Shown piece after piece: positions 18,244-27,139 of a DNA stretch of 64,000 nucleotides. Positions within the stretch are counted from its first letter, which is position 1. Each line of letters starts with the position of its first letter. A program made the position numbers and the translations under genes. The stretch is from contig CAJTVN010000002.1 of NCBI GenBank assembly GCA_910579685.1, positions 62,001 through 126,000 on the forward strand, in the 5' to 3' direction. Source of the stretch: an uncultured Lachnospiraceae bacterium (GTDB lineage Bacteria > Bacillota > Clostridia > Lachnospirales > Lachnospiraceae). Under the pieces are notes generated by a model. That model made no database searches. It saw only the letters and a list, made by a program, of their open reading frames with translations, and was not told the origin of the DNA.

Positions 18244-19311
18244 ATGGAACAGGAACGGGCCAGAAAATGGTTTTTCAGATGTTTGGGAAGCGTGACAGCC
18301 GCATTATTTTTTGTGGCTCTCGTTGTCGTGGTGGTGGATCCCTATTTCCATTATCACAAACCGCTTCCCTTTTTGTCCTACCGGCTGTATGAAGAACGCT
18401 ACACCAACGACGGCATTTCCCGGCACTTTGATTTTGACGCCATCATCACCGGGACCTCCATGGCGCAGAACTTTAAGCCAAGCGAGATGGACGCGCTCTT
18501 TGGCACGCACTCCGTGAAGGAAACTTTTTCCGGCGCAGGCTACCAGGAGCTCTCCGAAAATCTGGAGAGAGCGCTGGAACGGAACCCGAAGATCCGAACC
18601 GTGGTGTGGGCCGTGGATTACAACGGGTTTCTCCGCGCCCATGACTGGGCCCAGTACGAGGAATATCCCACATACCTCTATGACGACAATCCCTTTAACG
18701 ATGTGTCTTACCTCTTTAACAAAGCCGTGCTCTACCATGCGGTGCTTCCCAATCTTGTCATGACACTGACCGGCCAGCCGAGTACCACCATGGACGAATA
18801 TTCCTCCTGGGAGAGGGAGACGGGCCTTGCCGTCATTCTCCAGTCCTATGACCGGGAAAACGTCTCCCCGGAGCCGGACCTTACCTTTGATGCGGAGGAA
18901 CAAAGGGCCGTGGAGCAGACCATTACGGCCAATATCACCTCTGTCACAGAGAAGTATCCCGAGGTCACTTTTTATCTGTTCTATCCGCCCTACAGCATCT
19001 GCTACTGGGACGCCCTGAACATCAAGGGAACGCTGGAGCGCCAGGTTATGGCGGAAAAAGCGGCCACCGAGCTTCTGCTGCAGTGCCCAAACGTACGGCT
19101 GTACAACTTTTTTGACCGGTATCCGGTGGTCTGCAATCCGGATTATTACTGTGACGACGGGCATTACAACGCAGAGGTAAGCTCCATGATCCTTGGATGG
19201 ATGGCGGAGGGAACCGGGCTTGTGACGAAGGAAAATTATCTGGAAAAAATAGAGGAAGAACTGGAATTTTATCTGAATTATGATTATGACAGTATCTATG
19301 AGGATACTTAA
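18244..19311 (+). CDS. SGNH-hydrolase-like partner of the MBOAT acyltransferase
   Basis: The 355-residue protein has one N-terminal membrane helix (about residues 11 to 30, FRCLGSVTAALFFVALVVVV) and an extracytoplasmic domain. IITGTSMAQNF near residue 67 fits the GDS-like serine block, and CDDGHYNAEVSSM near residue 305 fits the DxxH block, so Ser, Asp and His of an SGNH triad are present. This is the arrangement of AlgJ/AlgX- or DltD-like partners of MBOAT proteins. AAAGG precedes the ATG by about nine bases. Together the two genes probably O-acylate a surface polymer. Confidence 0.75.
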   Translation: MEQERARKWFFRCLGSVTAALFFVALVVVVVDPYFHYHKPLPFLSYRLYEERYTNDGISRHFDFDAIITGTSMAQNFKPSEMDALFGTHSVKETFSGAGYQELSENLERALERNPKIRTVVWAVDYNGFLRAHDWAQYEEYPTYLYDDNPFNDVSYLFNKAVLYHAVLPNLVMTLTGQPSTTMDEYSSWERETGLAVILQSYDRENVSPEPDLTFDAEEQRAVEQTITANITSVTEKYPEVTFYLFYPPYSICYWDALNIKGTLERQVMAEKAATELLLQCPNVRLYNFFDRYPVVCNPDYYCDDGHYNAEVSSMILGWMAEGTGLVTKENYLEKIEEELEFYLNYDYDSIYEDT

Positions 19312-19314
19312 AAA

Positions 19315-19338
19315 GCAGGTACCCGTTTGTGTACCTGC
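19315..19338. terminator. Hairpin terminator at convergent gene ends
   Basis: GCAGGTAC (19315-19322) pairs with GTACCTGC (19331-19338) around an 8-base loop. On the minus strand the stem is followed by TTTTT, so it best terminates the GT39-like gene. On the plus strand it lies directly after the SGNH-like gene, but the tail there is weak. Confidence 0.7.
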
Positions 19339-19361
19339 CTGTTATACTGACTGTGCCGGAA

Positions 19362-20984
19362 TCAGAGCCCCTCTCGTTTATAAACGGTAATGATCTTAAA
19401 ATCATCCACCGTGACAGAATAAATCTCGTTATAACCAGGCAAGGGAATCTCGTTTCCAAGCTTTCCCCGATACGTTTCTATAAAGTACATGGGATCCTCC
19501 GCTGTTATCTCAAACCTTTGTCTCTGTTCTTCCGTCAGAAAGTTCAGAGGATATCTGGTTCCTGTGGAGTCCACCGTGATTCTGTCCGAATGGTCATTCT
19601 CCAGGATATAATCATAGGCTTTTCCTTCCGCCATATGCCAGTAATCCCTGTCAAAATCTGCGGCCCAATTTTTTCCTACTCCATTGAAATAGACCATCTC
19701 ATGAGGATGGTTTATGCGAATCCAGTTCATCTGGATAACCAATCCAAGGGCAATGAAGGCGAAAACTGGTATTTTGCAGCCTTTTCCTCTTCTTTTCATG
19801 ATATGATTCACTCCATATAGAACCACCAGTACCAACGGAGGGACGAGAAAATAGCAGTGTCTCCACCCACTATAAAGAGTGGCATGTTTTACAACAATGG
19901 CTCCCCAGGGAATCAGAACCAAAAGGACTGCCCAAAAAAAATATTTATATTGAAACAAAAGCGTGTACCACGACTCTCTTTGCTTTATTTTAAACACCAA
20001 TTTACCAAAAGAGATGCCCATTGTCAGCAAGAAGAGCAGAATATACCATATGGGAACCGTAATGAGCATCCAGACCGGAATATAATACCACGGAACCTCC
20101 TCCTTTGACAGTATTTTTCCCATAAACACGATGGCGCCTGTCCAGTCGTCATAATTGGAAAACTTTGCAAAGATCTCTATCATTGTACGAATCGGATGCG
20201 CCCACGCTACCGGATACATCATGACGAGAAACAGAAAATATAAGAGAAAAACCAACACACTGAATATCAGGGCCCTTTTAGTTGTCAGTTCACGAGACAC
20301 GCTTTCCCCGGAAGCCGTAACCTGTTCTGTCTGATTCATTCTCTCTGCAAGACAGACAAGCCACGCATACCCTGTTAATAAGGGAACGAAAATGATCCCG
20401 ACAATTCTCACGTTTGTGGCAAGCGCTGACAAAAAAGCGAAGATCACAACCCATTTCCAGTCGAATTTACTTTCTATCACTTTACAGGTGCCCCACATGG
20501 CAAATATATATACTGCCACGAAAAGCATATCCTTGATGTTATAAAACTGCTCTGCAAAGAAACGTGGGTACAGGGCAATCATAGCCGTTCCCAGAAATGC
20601 AGTCAGGTCAGATGCAAAGATCTTTCTGCACAAAAAATAAAACGCTATATAGCCTAATACACAAATTCCAAACGTATAAAGATGCCGCCAGGTATAAATA
20701 TAATTCCACCCTTTGCTTCCGATCTCAAAAACAGCTGTGGGCATCTGAAGAAAAATACCATAATATTTATCTTCATAGCTGTCAAGCTCCGGCACGTCCA
20801 TGGATTCTTTTCCCAAAAGCGTCAGAACATAATTCGCATTTATGTACATTGTCCTGCGCTCATTTGGCTCATCCGTGGAAACACCATAATCCCGAAATAC
20901 TGCTGCCCCTGCCAGAAGGTACAGGCACGCCATAAAAAGTATCAGGCATTTTCAGCCTCTTTTCATAATCATTTCTTTCCCCAT
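19362..20984 (-). pseudogene. GT39/PMT-like glycosyltransferase with an in-frame TGA at codon 11
   Basis: The body is a polytopic GT-C protein. FRDYGVSTDEPNERR near its start holds the acidic pair of the first outer loop, and FFAEQFYNIKDMLF lies in the second loop region, as in PMT/ArnT-type proteins that use lipid-linked sugars. The ATG at 20984 has GGGAG six to seven bases upstream and a good promoter at 21024-21052. The frame from it meets TGA at 20952-20954, then continues as the missing part of the first membrane helix (KCLILFMACLYLL). The next ATG, at 20933, gives 523 residues but cuts that helix and has no ribosome site. The gene may be broken, restarted, read through or mis-sequenced. 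Its bases look AT-richer than the neighbours. Confidence 0.7.
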
Positions 20985-21023
20985 CTTACACTCCCATTTT
21001 TTGCTTTTCTATATAATTTCATC

Positions 21024-21052
21024 AGTATAGCATAAGCAGGATGCAAAGTCTA
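21024..21052 (-). promoter_or_regulatory. Promoter of the GT39-like gene
   Basis: On the minus strand, TAGACT (21052-21047) and TATACT (21029-21024) are 17 bases apart, and TGC precedes the minus-10 box as an extended element. Transcription would start near 21017 and include the ATG at 20984. Confidence 0.6.
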
Positions 21053-21109
21053 TAAATTTTCCGACACCGGATACCGATAAAAAGCATCTGTTTCCTGTTC
21101 ACTCAGTCA

Positions 21110-21138
21110 TTGCTTTTTCCCGCCATAAGTAGTATTCT
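21110..21138 (+). promoter_or_regulatory. Promoter of the degV-like gene
   Basis: TTGCTT (21110-21115) and TATTCT (21133-21138) are 17 bases apart, placing the start near 21145 and a leader of about 60 bases before the ATG at 21205. The 220-base gap between this gene and the GT39-like gene holds only these two promoters as far as I can see. Confidence 0.55.
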
Positions 21139-21204
21139 ATGTATCATCAGAAGGAATGGTTTCTCTGACAAATACGAACGATGACTACAGAAGGACTGAT
21201 TGTT

Positions 21205-22107
21205 ATGAACGAAGCATTTCACATCATCAGCGACGGCTCCTGCGACCTGCCGCCGGAGCTTGCGTGCGAAAAAAATGTAACCGTAGTGCCCTTTTACGTG
21301 TCTTTTGACGATGCGCACTACCTGAAAGAAAACGTGGATATCCCCATCCGGGATTTTTATCAGCAGATGGTTGACCAAAAGGGCGTGTACCCCAAATCCT
21401 CCATGCCCTCTGTCAGCGATTACGAGGATGCGTTCCTTCCCTTTGCCAAGGCCGGAACACCCGTGATCTGCATCTGCATCACCACAAAGTTCAGCGGCTC
21501 CATGCAGTCTGCACAAAATGCCCGCTCTCTGATCCTGGAAAAATACCCCATGGCCCAGATTACGGTCATTGACGCCACCATCAACACGGTACTCCAGGGG
21601 CAGTATGTACTGGAAGCCGTAAGGCTGCGGGACAGCGGAGCCGGCTATCAGGATACTGTCGCCCGCCTTGAGGAAATCAAGCACACGGGAAGGATCTTTT
21701 TTACCGTGGGAGACATGGAGTACCTGAAACACGGCGGAAGGATCGGCAAGGTTGCGGCCCTTGCAGGAGGCGTTCTGGACATCCGGCCCGTGATCACCCT
21801 AAAGCAGGGCGAAATATTCCCCTCCGGCATCGGCAGGGGAAGGAAACGCACCACTCAGAAGGCCATAGAGCTTCTTCTGGAATATCTGGAAGAAAGCGGT
21901 CTCGGAATCGAGAGCTTCAGCATCGCCGTTGGTTATGGATACGACAGGGAAGAAGGAATCGCTTTCCGGGATCACGCCCTTTCCATTTTACAGAGTAAGG
22001 GGTACGAGATCGATGAGATTCCCGCCTACCAGATCGGCGCAACCATAGGCGTCCATACGGGACCTTATCCCCTGGGCTTTGGAATCATCGAAAAAGGCAT
22101 CCACTAG
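21205..22107 (+). CDS. DegV family fatty-acid-binding protein
   Basis: The 300-residue protein shows the DegV plan. FHIISDGSCDLPPEL lies at the start, VYPKSSMPSVSDY near residue 62, and ICITTKFSGSMQSAQNA near residue 90 is the fatty-acid head-group region. DMEYLKHGGRIGK near residue 170 is a strong family signature. Known relatives (FakB) bind fatty acids for phosphorylation by FakA. The ATG at 21205 is preferred because AGAAGGA lies nine bases before it; the ATG at 21181 has no such site. It has its own promoter and terminator, and its role is not obviously linked to the glycan genes. Confidence 0.9.
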   Translation: MNEAFHIISDGSCDLPPELACEKNVTVVPFYVSFDDAHYLKENVDIPIRDFYQQMVDQKGVYPKSSMPSVSDYEDAFLPFAKAGTPVICICITTKFSGSMQSAQNARSLILEKYPMAQITVIDATINTVLQGQYVLEAVRLRDSGAGYQDTVARLEEIKHTGRIFFTVGDMEYLKHGGRIGKVAALAGGVLDIRPVITLKQGEIFPSGIGRGRKRTTQKAIELLLEYLEESGLGIESFSIAVGYGYDREEGIAFRDHALSILQSKGYEIDEIPAYQIGATIGVHTGPYPLGFGIIEKGIH

Positions 22108-22128
22108 ACCGGATGCCTTTCCGCTTTT
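22093..22128. terminator. Bidirectional terminator between degV-like gene and region C operon
   Basis: AAAGGCATCC (22093-22102) pairs perfectly with GGATGCCTTT (22111-22120) around an 8-base loop that contains the degV-like stop codon. Plus-strand tail is CCGCTTTT; the minus-strand tail is a run of T directly after the stem. It would therefore end both the degV-like gene and the long minus-strand operon. Confidence 0.8.
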
Positions 22129-22204
22129 AAAGTTCCAGCAAATCCCGGAGCCGGCAGTTCAGCACATGGCTCAGCTTTAGCAGATTAATTAAATCAGGCC
22201 TCAC
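22127..22204 (-). other. Possible 25-codon small ORF or gene remnant
   Basis: A GTG at 22204 overlaps the TGA of the preceding gene (GTGA). It opens a 25-codon frame ending in TAA, with the leucine-rich peptide LLKLSHVLNCRLRDLLEL. No ribosome site of its own is clear. It could be a leftover of a longer gene or chance. I do not recognise it. Confidence 0.2.
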
Positions 22205-24207
22205 TGCCGCAGCGGTATCACCACTCTCTCATACAGCTTCACTGCCCGGTAAAAGCATCCGGGGCTTGCAAGAAACAGCTTCATGCGGGCCCTGTCTCCC
22301 GTAGGTACAAAGCTCTCTCCATAAATCTTTCGGATCTTCTCCTTCTCCTCATAGAGAAGATCCGAAAGTTCCGCAGCGGAATCTTCCATGCCCCTGTCCC
22401 GGAAATCCTCATAGTAAAAGAGCATTTTCCGGTAAAACTGATGATCCGCCTTCCTCGCAAGCTCTTGGTACCCATTTTTCTCCAGATATGCGGCCTGCTC
22501 CTTCCAGAAGGGAATCTCGTCCCCGAATCTGCGCTCATGAAATTTGCTGTTCATGATGCTGGTCTCACGATCCATCATGTAATTGTAATAGGGCGTGTCC
22601 AGAAACACGCATCGGGAAGCTTTCACAAGGGCTTTTGTGGTATACATGATATCCTCGGACTTGCGCCCTTCCGGGAACCGGATGTCCGAAAGCAGCTCCC
22701 GCCTAAAAAGCTTGCTCCAGACCGAATGGTAAATGTGGTACTGGGGATGGCCGCTGATATAGAGCTCCAGGGTTTCCTCCCGTCCAAGCTCCAGTACCCT
22801 GCCTGTGGGATAAACCGCTTCCGCACCTCTCCCCACCTGCCGGTATGTGCAGATTGCCACATCCGCTCCGCTCTCCAGACAGGCCTCCAGCATCCGCTCG
22901 TACATTTCGGGCTCCACCCAGTCGTCCCCGTCCACATAGCCGATAAAGTCTCCCTTTGCCACGTCAATTCCCGCATTCCTGGCCGAGGAAGGGCCGCCGT
23001 TTTCTTTGTGTATGACCCTAACCCGCTCCTGCTCCCGCTCATATCTGTCACAGATTTCAGGAGTCCGGTCCGCGGATCCGTCGTCCACCAGAATAATCTC
23101 CATATTCGGACAGGTCTGACCAAGAAGGCTCTCCATGCATCTCGGCAGATAGGCTTCAATATTGTACGCTGTGACGATCACGGAGACGCATTTCCCGATT
23201 CCCTCCGTCTTCCTCTCTTTCTCTTTTCCGCCCGTCTCCTGCCCTGCCAGCTCTCCCTCATGGGTGACGCGTATCATTTCTTTCGTATAAATATCCCGGC
23301 AGTCCCTGTCACCAAACCACTTTGCCGGCGCAATGACCGTCTTATCCTTGGAGGGGTTCAGATACGCCCCCCACCAGCTGAAGCTGGAATTGGCAATGAT
23401 ATGATGGCGGCATTTGCTCATCAGCATCATATCCAGATAACCCAGATCCTCCGGAATCCCGGTCATGGGAATGAATTTCCCGGAAAGCGTATCCCGCACC
23501 CCTCTCCCGTTTGATGCCTCCAGATTCTCCAGCATCACCACCTGATCCGGAAAGCTCTCGGACAGCCACCGCAGAGTCCACTCCTCGTCATTATTAAATA
23601 CAAAAAAAGCCGCATCCGGATATCTCTCCTTTACGAGCTGGACGGCCTTCTTATAATATTCCTGTGTGCAGCTCCCGCCAAAGACCTCGCTGTTTTCCAG
23701 ATAATCCCCTCTCCGGATATGGAGGCTTACCGCCACAGTATTCTCAATGGTATACAGAAGGATCTGAACCTTTTCCTCAAGCTCCCCGGAAAGCCCGCGG
23801 TAAATCACGGGGCGGAAGGTAAAGGCCGCAAGCACCCGGTTCCTCAGCCCTGCAAAGTATTTTTCGCTCTGAAAATACCCGGTCAGATAAGCCGGGGTTC
23901 TGGCAAGAACCTGTTCGTCGAAATTGCTGTCCCGCTCGTGATATTCCAGCGATTTTCTTCCGGTCAGTTTTCTTCTGATCCTGTGGGATATCCCGGTAAA
24001 ACCGTCCGTGAGCCGGTTGATCTCTTCCCTGGACGCCCGGGGATAGTCAATCCCGAAAGCCCAGAGCATGATGGGCCTGGCATTTTCCATGGAATATTCG
24101 CTGATATCGTCAAATTTTACTTCCCTCCCAAGGGAGGCAAGCTTTAAGTAGAGCGCATATTGAAACATCTGGTTGCCAAGACCGCCAGTCATTCTGATGA
24201 TATCCAT
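22201..24207 (-). CDS. Fused GT11 (fucosyltransferase-like) and GT2 glycosyltransferase
   Basis: This 668-residue protein joins two enzymes. Residues 1 to about 290 form a GT11 domain: RMTGGLGNQMFQYALYLKL at the start, VSLHIRRGDYLENS near 180 and IIANSSFSWWGAYL near 270. After a charged linker rich in K, E and G, residues from about 320 form a GT2 domain with VSVIVTAYNIEAYLPRCMESL, VDDGSADRT, GYVDGDDWVEPE and GRKSEDIMYTTKAL. It probably adds a fucose-like residue and a second sugar in successive steps. The ATG at 24207 has GGGGGAGG seven bases upstream; the longer frame from 24348 lacks support. The adjacent GT11 at 24278-25234 is its close paralogue. Confidence 0.9.
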   Translation of the reverse strand: MDIIRMTGGLGNQMFQYALYLKLASLGREVKFDDISEYSMENARPIMLWAFGIDYPRASREEINRLTDGFTGISHRIRRKLTGRKSLEYHERDSNFDEQVLARTPAYLTGYFQSEKYFAGLRNRVLAAFTFRPVIYRGLSGELEEKVQILLYTIENTVAVSLHIRRGDYLENSEVFGGSCTQEYYKKAVQLVKERYPDAAFFVFNNDEEWTLRWLSESFPDQVVMLENLEASNGRGVRDTLSGKFIPMTGIPEDLGYLDMMLMSKCRHHIIANSSFSWWGAYLNPSKDKTVIAPAKWFGDRDCRDIYTKEMIRVTHEGELAGQETGGKEKERKTEGIGKCVSVIVTAYNIEAYLPRCMESLLGQTCPNMEIILVDDGSADRTPEICDRYEREQERVRVIHKENGGPSSARNAGIDVAKGDFIGYVDGDDWVEPEMYERMLEACLESGADVAICTYRQVGRGAEAVYPTGRVLELGREETLELYISGHPQYHIYHSVWSKLFRRELLSDIRFPEGRKSEDIMYTTKALVKASRCVFLDTPYYNYMMDRETSIMNSKFHERRFGDEIPFWKEQAAYLEKNGYQELARKADHQFYRKMLFYYEDFRDRGMEDSAAELSDLLYEEKEKIRKIYGESFVPTGDRARMKLFLASPGCFYRAVKLYERVVIPLRQ

Positions 24208-24277
24208 TTTTATACCTCCCCCAGTCTGAGCCTGCATCGATTTACACATTTCCGGCAGACAGCCGTAAACCGTGAGC

Positions 24278-25234
24278 CTACTCCACCGTCCGCCCTGCTT
24301 CGCCCTGCGCATCCACAAGCGCCATTCCTCTTGTGTAGAAATCGTCACTCACAATATTGTTCTTCCACCTGTCCGGAGCCACCACAATCTTCTCCTGATT
24401 GTCGTTGAGCCATGCCGACCACCAGCTGAAGCTGGAATTGCTGATGATATTATGCCTGCATTTACTCATGAGAAACATGTCGAGATAATCCGTGTATCCG
24501 GTATTGGCCTCCACCATGACAAACCTCTCCTCAAACTGTTTTTTCTCACGTCTGCTCATGTCTTCCCGCATGAGACTCTCGATCAGATTCTCAACCCAGA
24601 CTCTCACCCATTTCGGCTCGTTGCTGAAAATATAAAATCTGGCGTCAGGCACTTTTTTCTGGATAAAGCGCACTGCGCCTTCATAATACTTTTCCGTGCA
24701 GATTCCCTCGAACAGCTCCTCGTCCGTTCTGGAATCGCTCCGGTACATGTGAAGTCCCACCGCCTCGCAGCCCTGTATGGCATCCATGGTTTCCTTTGTG
24801 ATCTCATACAGATTCTCAGGCAGATGCATGTCTTCAAGCTCCGGGAACCGGTAAGCCTGACGGACCTCATCCTTAATATCCGCAAAATATTTCTCACTCT
24901 GGAAAGCTCCCCGCAGATATATATTCTCAAAGCACAAAACTTTGGGATCATAGGCTCCCTGCTCCACATATTCGATCGCCTGCCTGCCGAAAAGTTTCCT
25001 TTTCAGTCTCTTTCGCAGCTCCATGGAGCCGTCCGTGAGCTCGATAATCTCATCCCAGGATGCCCGGGGATAATCCAAGCCAAACAATGCCAGCATGATG
25101 GGATGGACCTTTTCTCCCCGATATTCGTTAATATCGTCAAATTTAACCAATTTCCCCAGGGATTTCAGCTTCATATACAGCGCATACTGAAACATCTGAT
25201 TGCCGAGTCCCCCGTACATCCTGATTATATTCAT
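24278..25234 (-). CDS. Family 11 glycosyltransferase (alpha-1,2-fucosyltransferase-like)
   Basis: The 318-residue protein begins with IIRMYGGLGNQMFQYALYMK, then LVKFDDINEY, and has IISNSSFSWWSAWLN near residue 275. GLHMYRSDSRTDEE near residue 165 stands where canonical members have HIRRGDY, so the GDP-sugar-binding arginine pair is altered. It closely resembles the first domain of the next gene, so a tandem duplication is likely. Its ATG overlaps the asparagine-synthase-like gene's stop as ATGA, with GGGAGAAAG upstream. Confidence 0.87.
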   Translation of the reverse strand: MNIIRMYGGLGNQMFQYALYMKLKSLGKLVKFDDINEYRGEKVHPIMLALFGLDYPRASWDEIIELTDGSMELRKRLKRKLFGRQAIEYVEQGAYDPKVLCFENIYLRGAFQSEKYFADIKDEVRQAYRFPELEDMHLPENLYEITKETMDAIQGCEAVGLHMYRSDSRTDEELFEGICTEKYYEGAVRFIQKKVPDARFYIFSNEPKWVRVWVENLIESLMREDMSRREKKQFEERFVMVEANTGYTDYLDMFLMSKCRHNIISNSSFSWWSAWLNDNQEKIVVAPDRWKNNIVSDDFYTRGMALVDAQGEAGRTVE

Positions 25235-27120
25235 AATCTTTCTCCCTGCATTAACCATTCCTGAAACATGAGAACATACCAGATCTGAATTCTCCACTCG
25301 CCTCTGTCTATGAAATCCGTCCAGATTTTTCTGACCACATCCGCATTCAAAAGTCCCTGGCTCTCCAGCGTCTTTTGCTCCAGCAGGCTTTCCGCCCAGG
25401 CCTTGAGCTGCGGCTGCCGCAGCCATTTTTCAATGGGAATGCTGAATCCCTTTTTGGGCCGCTCCATCATTTCCTGCGGAACATAACGGTAAAGCACATC
25501 CCGCAGCACCTTCTTGCCCACAGATCCCTCCCTGTTGTACTCGATAGGAAGGGTCCAGGCAAACTCAACCACATCCTTATCCAGCATGGGAACCCTTGTC
25601 TCCAGGGAAACCGCCATGGCCGCCCGATCCACCTTCACCAGGATATCGTCAGGATGGTACATCAGCATGTCCATCAGCATGATATTGTGGTTGGCCTCCC
25701 GCAGATATTTCGGATCGTATTCGCTGTATTTATAATCGCAGTTCCCGTCGGTAAGGCTGATCTTTCGGGTGAGAGGATCCGTCTCGTAGGAACAGATATA
25801 CAGATCCGAAGGCCCCTTTGCACCCAGAAGCTTTCCTTTGATCCGGTAAATCGGCTTTCTGGCAAGGGGACTGTGGATCACCAGCTCGCTGCAGGGCCTG
25901 CGGATAAAGTACGGCACCGATTTCATCTTGTTCCAGATCCGCTCCACGGACGCATAGGAGGTATATCCGCAGAAGAGCTCGTCTCCCCCGTCCCCGCTTA
26001 AGGATACCGTCACGTGCTCCCTGGTCATTTTGCTCACCAGATAGGTGGGGATCTGGGAGGAATCCGCAAAGGGCTCCCCGAACATATGGGCCAGCTTGGG
26101 GATCACTGCCTTGGCGTCCGCCTCCGTGATATACAGCTCCGTATGCTCCGTTCCCAGATGATCCGCAATCTCTCTGGCGTAAACCGCCTCGTTGTAGCCC
26201 TTCTCCTCCATCCCGATGGTAAAGCTTTTTACCTTTCCATGGTGCAGGGACTGCATCAGAGCCACGATGGTGCTGGAATCAATTCCCGCGGAAAGAAAAG
26301 CGCCCACCGGCACATCCGCCACCATCTGTTCCCGGACGGACTCCGTAAGAAGCCTCTCCAGCTCATCCGCGGCCTCTTTGGGCGATCCGCTAAAGGGGGT
26401 TTCCTGTCCCCGCTTTGCGGCCTCCTTCACGGACCAGTAGGGTGCGCACCGCACACTCTCAAGCCCCCGGTAGGGAAGCCTCAGCGTCAGTATGTTTCCC
26501 GCTTCCAGTTTATAGATCCCCTGATAAATGGAATAGGGCGCCGGAATATAACCGTGGACAAAATACAAATCCAGCACGTCCCGGTTGATGGGATTATCGA
26601 ACCCGTCCAGCAGTGTAAGGCATCCGATATCCGAAGCAAAGGCAAAGCTTCCTCCCACCTGGCCATAGTAAAGCGGCTTTTCCCCGATCCTGTCCCTGAC
26701 CAGATACAGGATCTGCTCCTTCTGGTCATACAGCGCCATGGCAAACATCCCTTTACAGAGCGAAATTGCTTTTTCCACCCCGTAGCTCTCTACAGCCTCA
26801 AGCAAAACCTCAGTGTCCGAGCTCCCTCGAAAGGCACTGACCCTTTTCTCCGCAAGAAGCCCTGCCGCAATCTTGCGGTAATTATAAATCTCACCGTTAT
26901 AAGCGATCACATACCTGCCGCTGTGGGAGGTCATGGGCTGGGCTCCGTTCTCGGACAGATCCACAATGGAAAGCCTCCTGTGTCCCAGAGTCACCTGTCC
27001 GTCCCTGGAAAAAAAGCTTCCTCCGGCATCCGGCCCTCTGTGATACATTCTCTCCTTCATCTTCTCTATGTTCTTTTTTCTGTCACCGCCAAAATTACAA
27101 AAACCGGCTATCCCGCACAT
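25231..27120 (-). CDS. asnB: AsnB-type glutamine-dependent amidotransferase
   Basis: The 629-residue protein has an N-terminal class II glutaminase domain with Cys2 as nucleophile (MCGIAGF) and RMYHRGPDAGG. A C-terminal ATP-dependent synthetase domain shows the PP-loop FLSAGIDSST near residue 260 and SLSGDGGDELFCGY near residue 365. Start choice is decided by the need for Cys2: the ATG at 27120 follows GGAGGT. Many AsnB-like proteins in O-antigen loci amidate uronic acids and do not make asparagine. A second copy at 28276-30159 and sugar dehydrogenase and epimerase genes in the same operon favour that role here. Confidence 0.88.
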   Translation of the reverse strand: MCGIAGFCNFGGDRKKNIEKMKERMYHRGPDAGGSFFSRDGQVTLGHRRLSIVDLSENGAQPMTSHSGRYVIAYNGEIYNYRKIAAGLLAEKRVSAFRGSSDTEVLLEAVESYGVEKAISLCKGMFAMALYDQKEQILYLVRDRIGEKPLYYGQVGGSFAFASDIGCLTLLDGFDNPINRDVLDLYFVHGYIPAPYSIYQGIYKLEAGNILTLRLPYRGLESVRCAPYWSVKEAAKRGQETPFSGSPKEAADELERLLTESVREQMVADVPVGAFLSAGIDSSTIVALMQSLHHGKVKSFTIGMEEKGYNEAVYAREIADHLGTEHTELYITEADAKAVIPKLAHMFGEPFADSSQIPTYLVSKMTREHVTVSLSGDGGDELFCGYTSYASVERIWNKMKSVPYFIRRPCSELVIHSPLARKPIYRIKGKLLGAKGPSDLYICSYETDPLTRKISLTDGNCDYKYSEYDPKYLREANHNIMLMDMLMYHPDDILVKVDRAAMAVSLETRVPMLDKDVVEFAWTLPIEYNREGSVGKKVLRDVLYRYVPQEMMERPKKGFSIPIEKWLRQPQLKAWAESLLEQKTLESQGLLNADVVRKIWTDFIDRGEWRIQIWYVLMFQEWLMQGERL

Positions 27121-27139
27121 CCTAACCTCCACTTTGCTG

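Noticed and set aside
25235..25426. N-terminal extension of the GT11 gene rich in Ala and Gly
   Set aside because: It is the overlapping end of the AsnB-like gene read in another frame; the ATGA start at 25234 has its own ribosome site and the family N-terminus.
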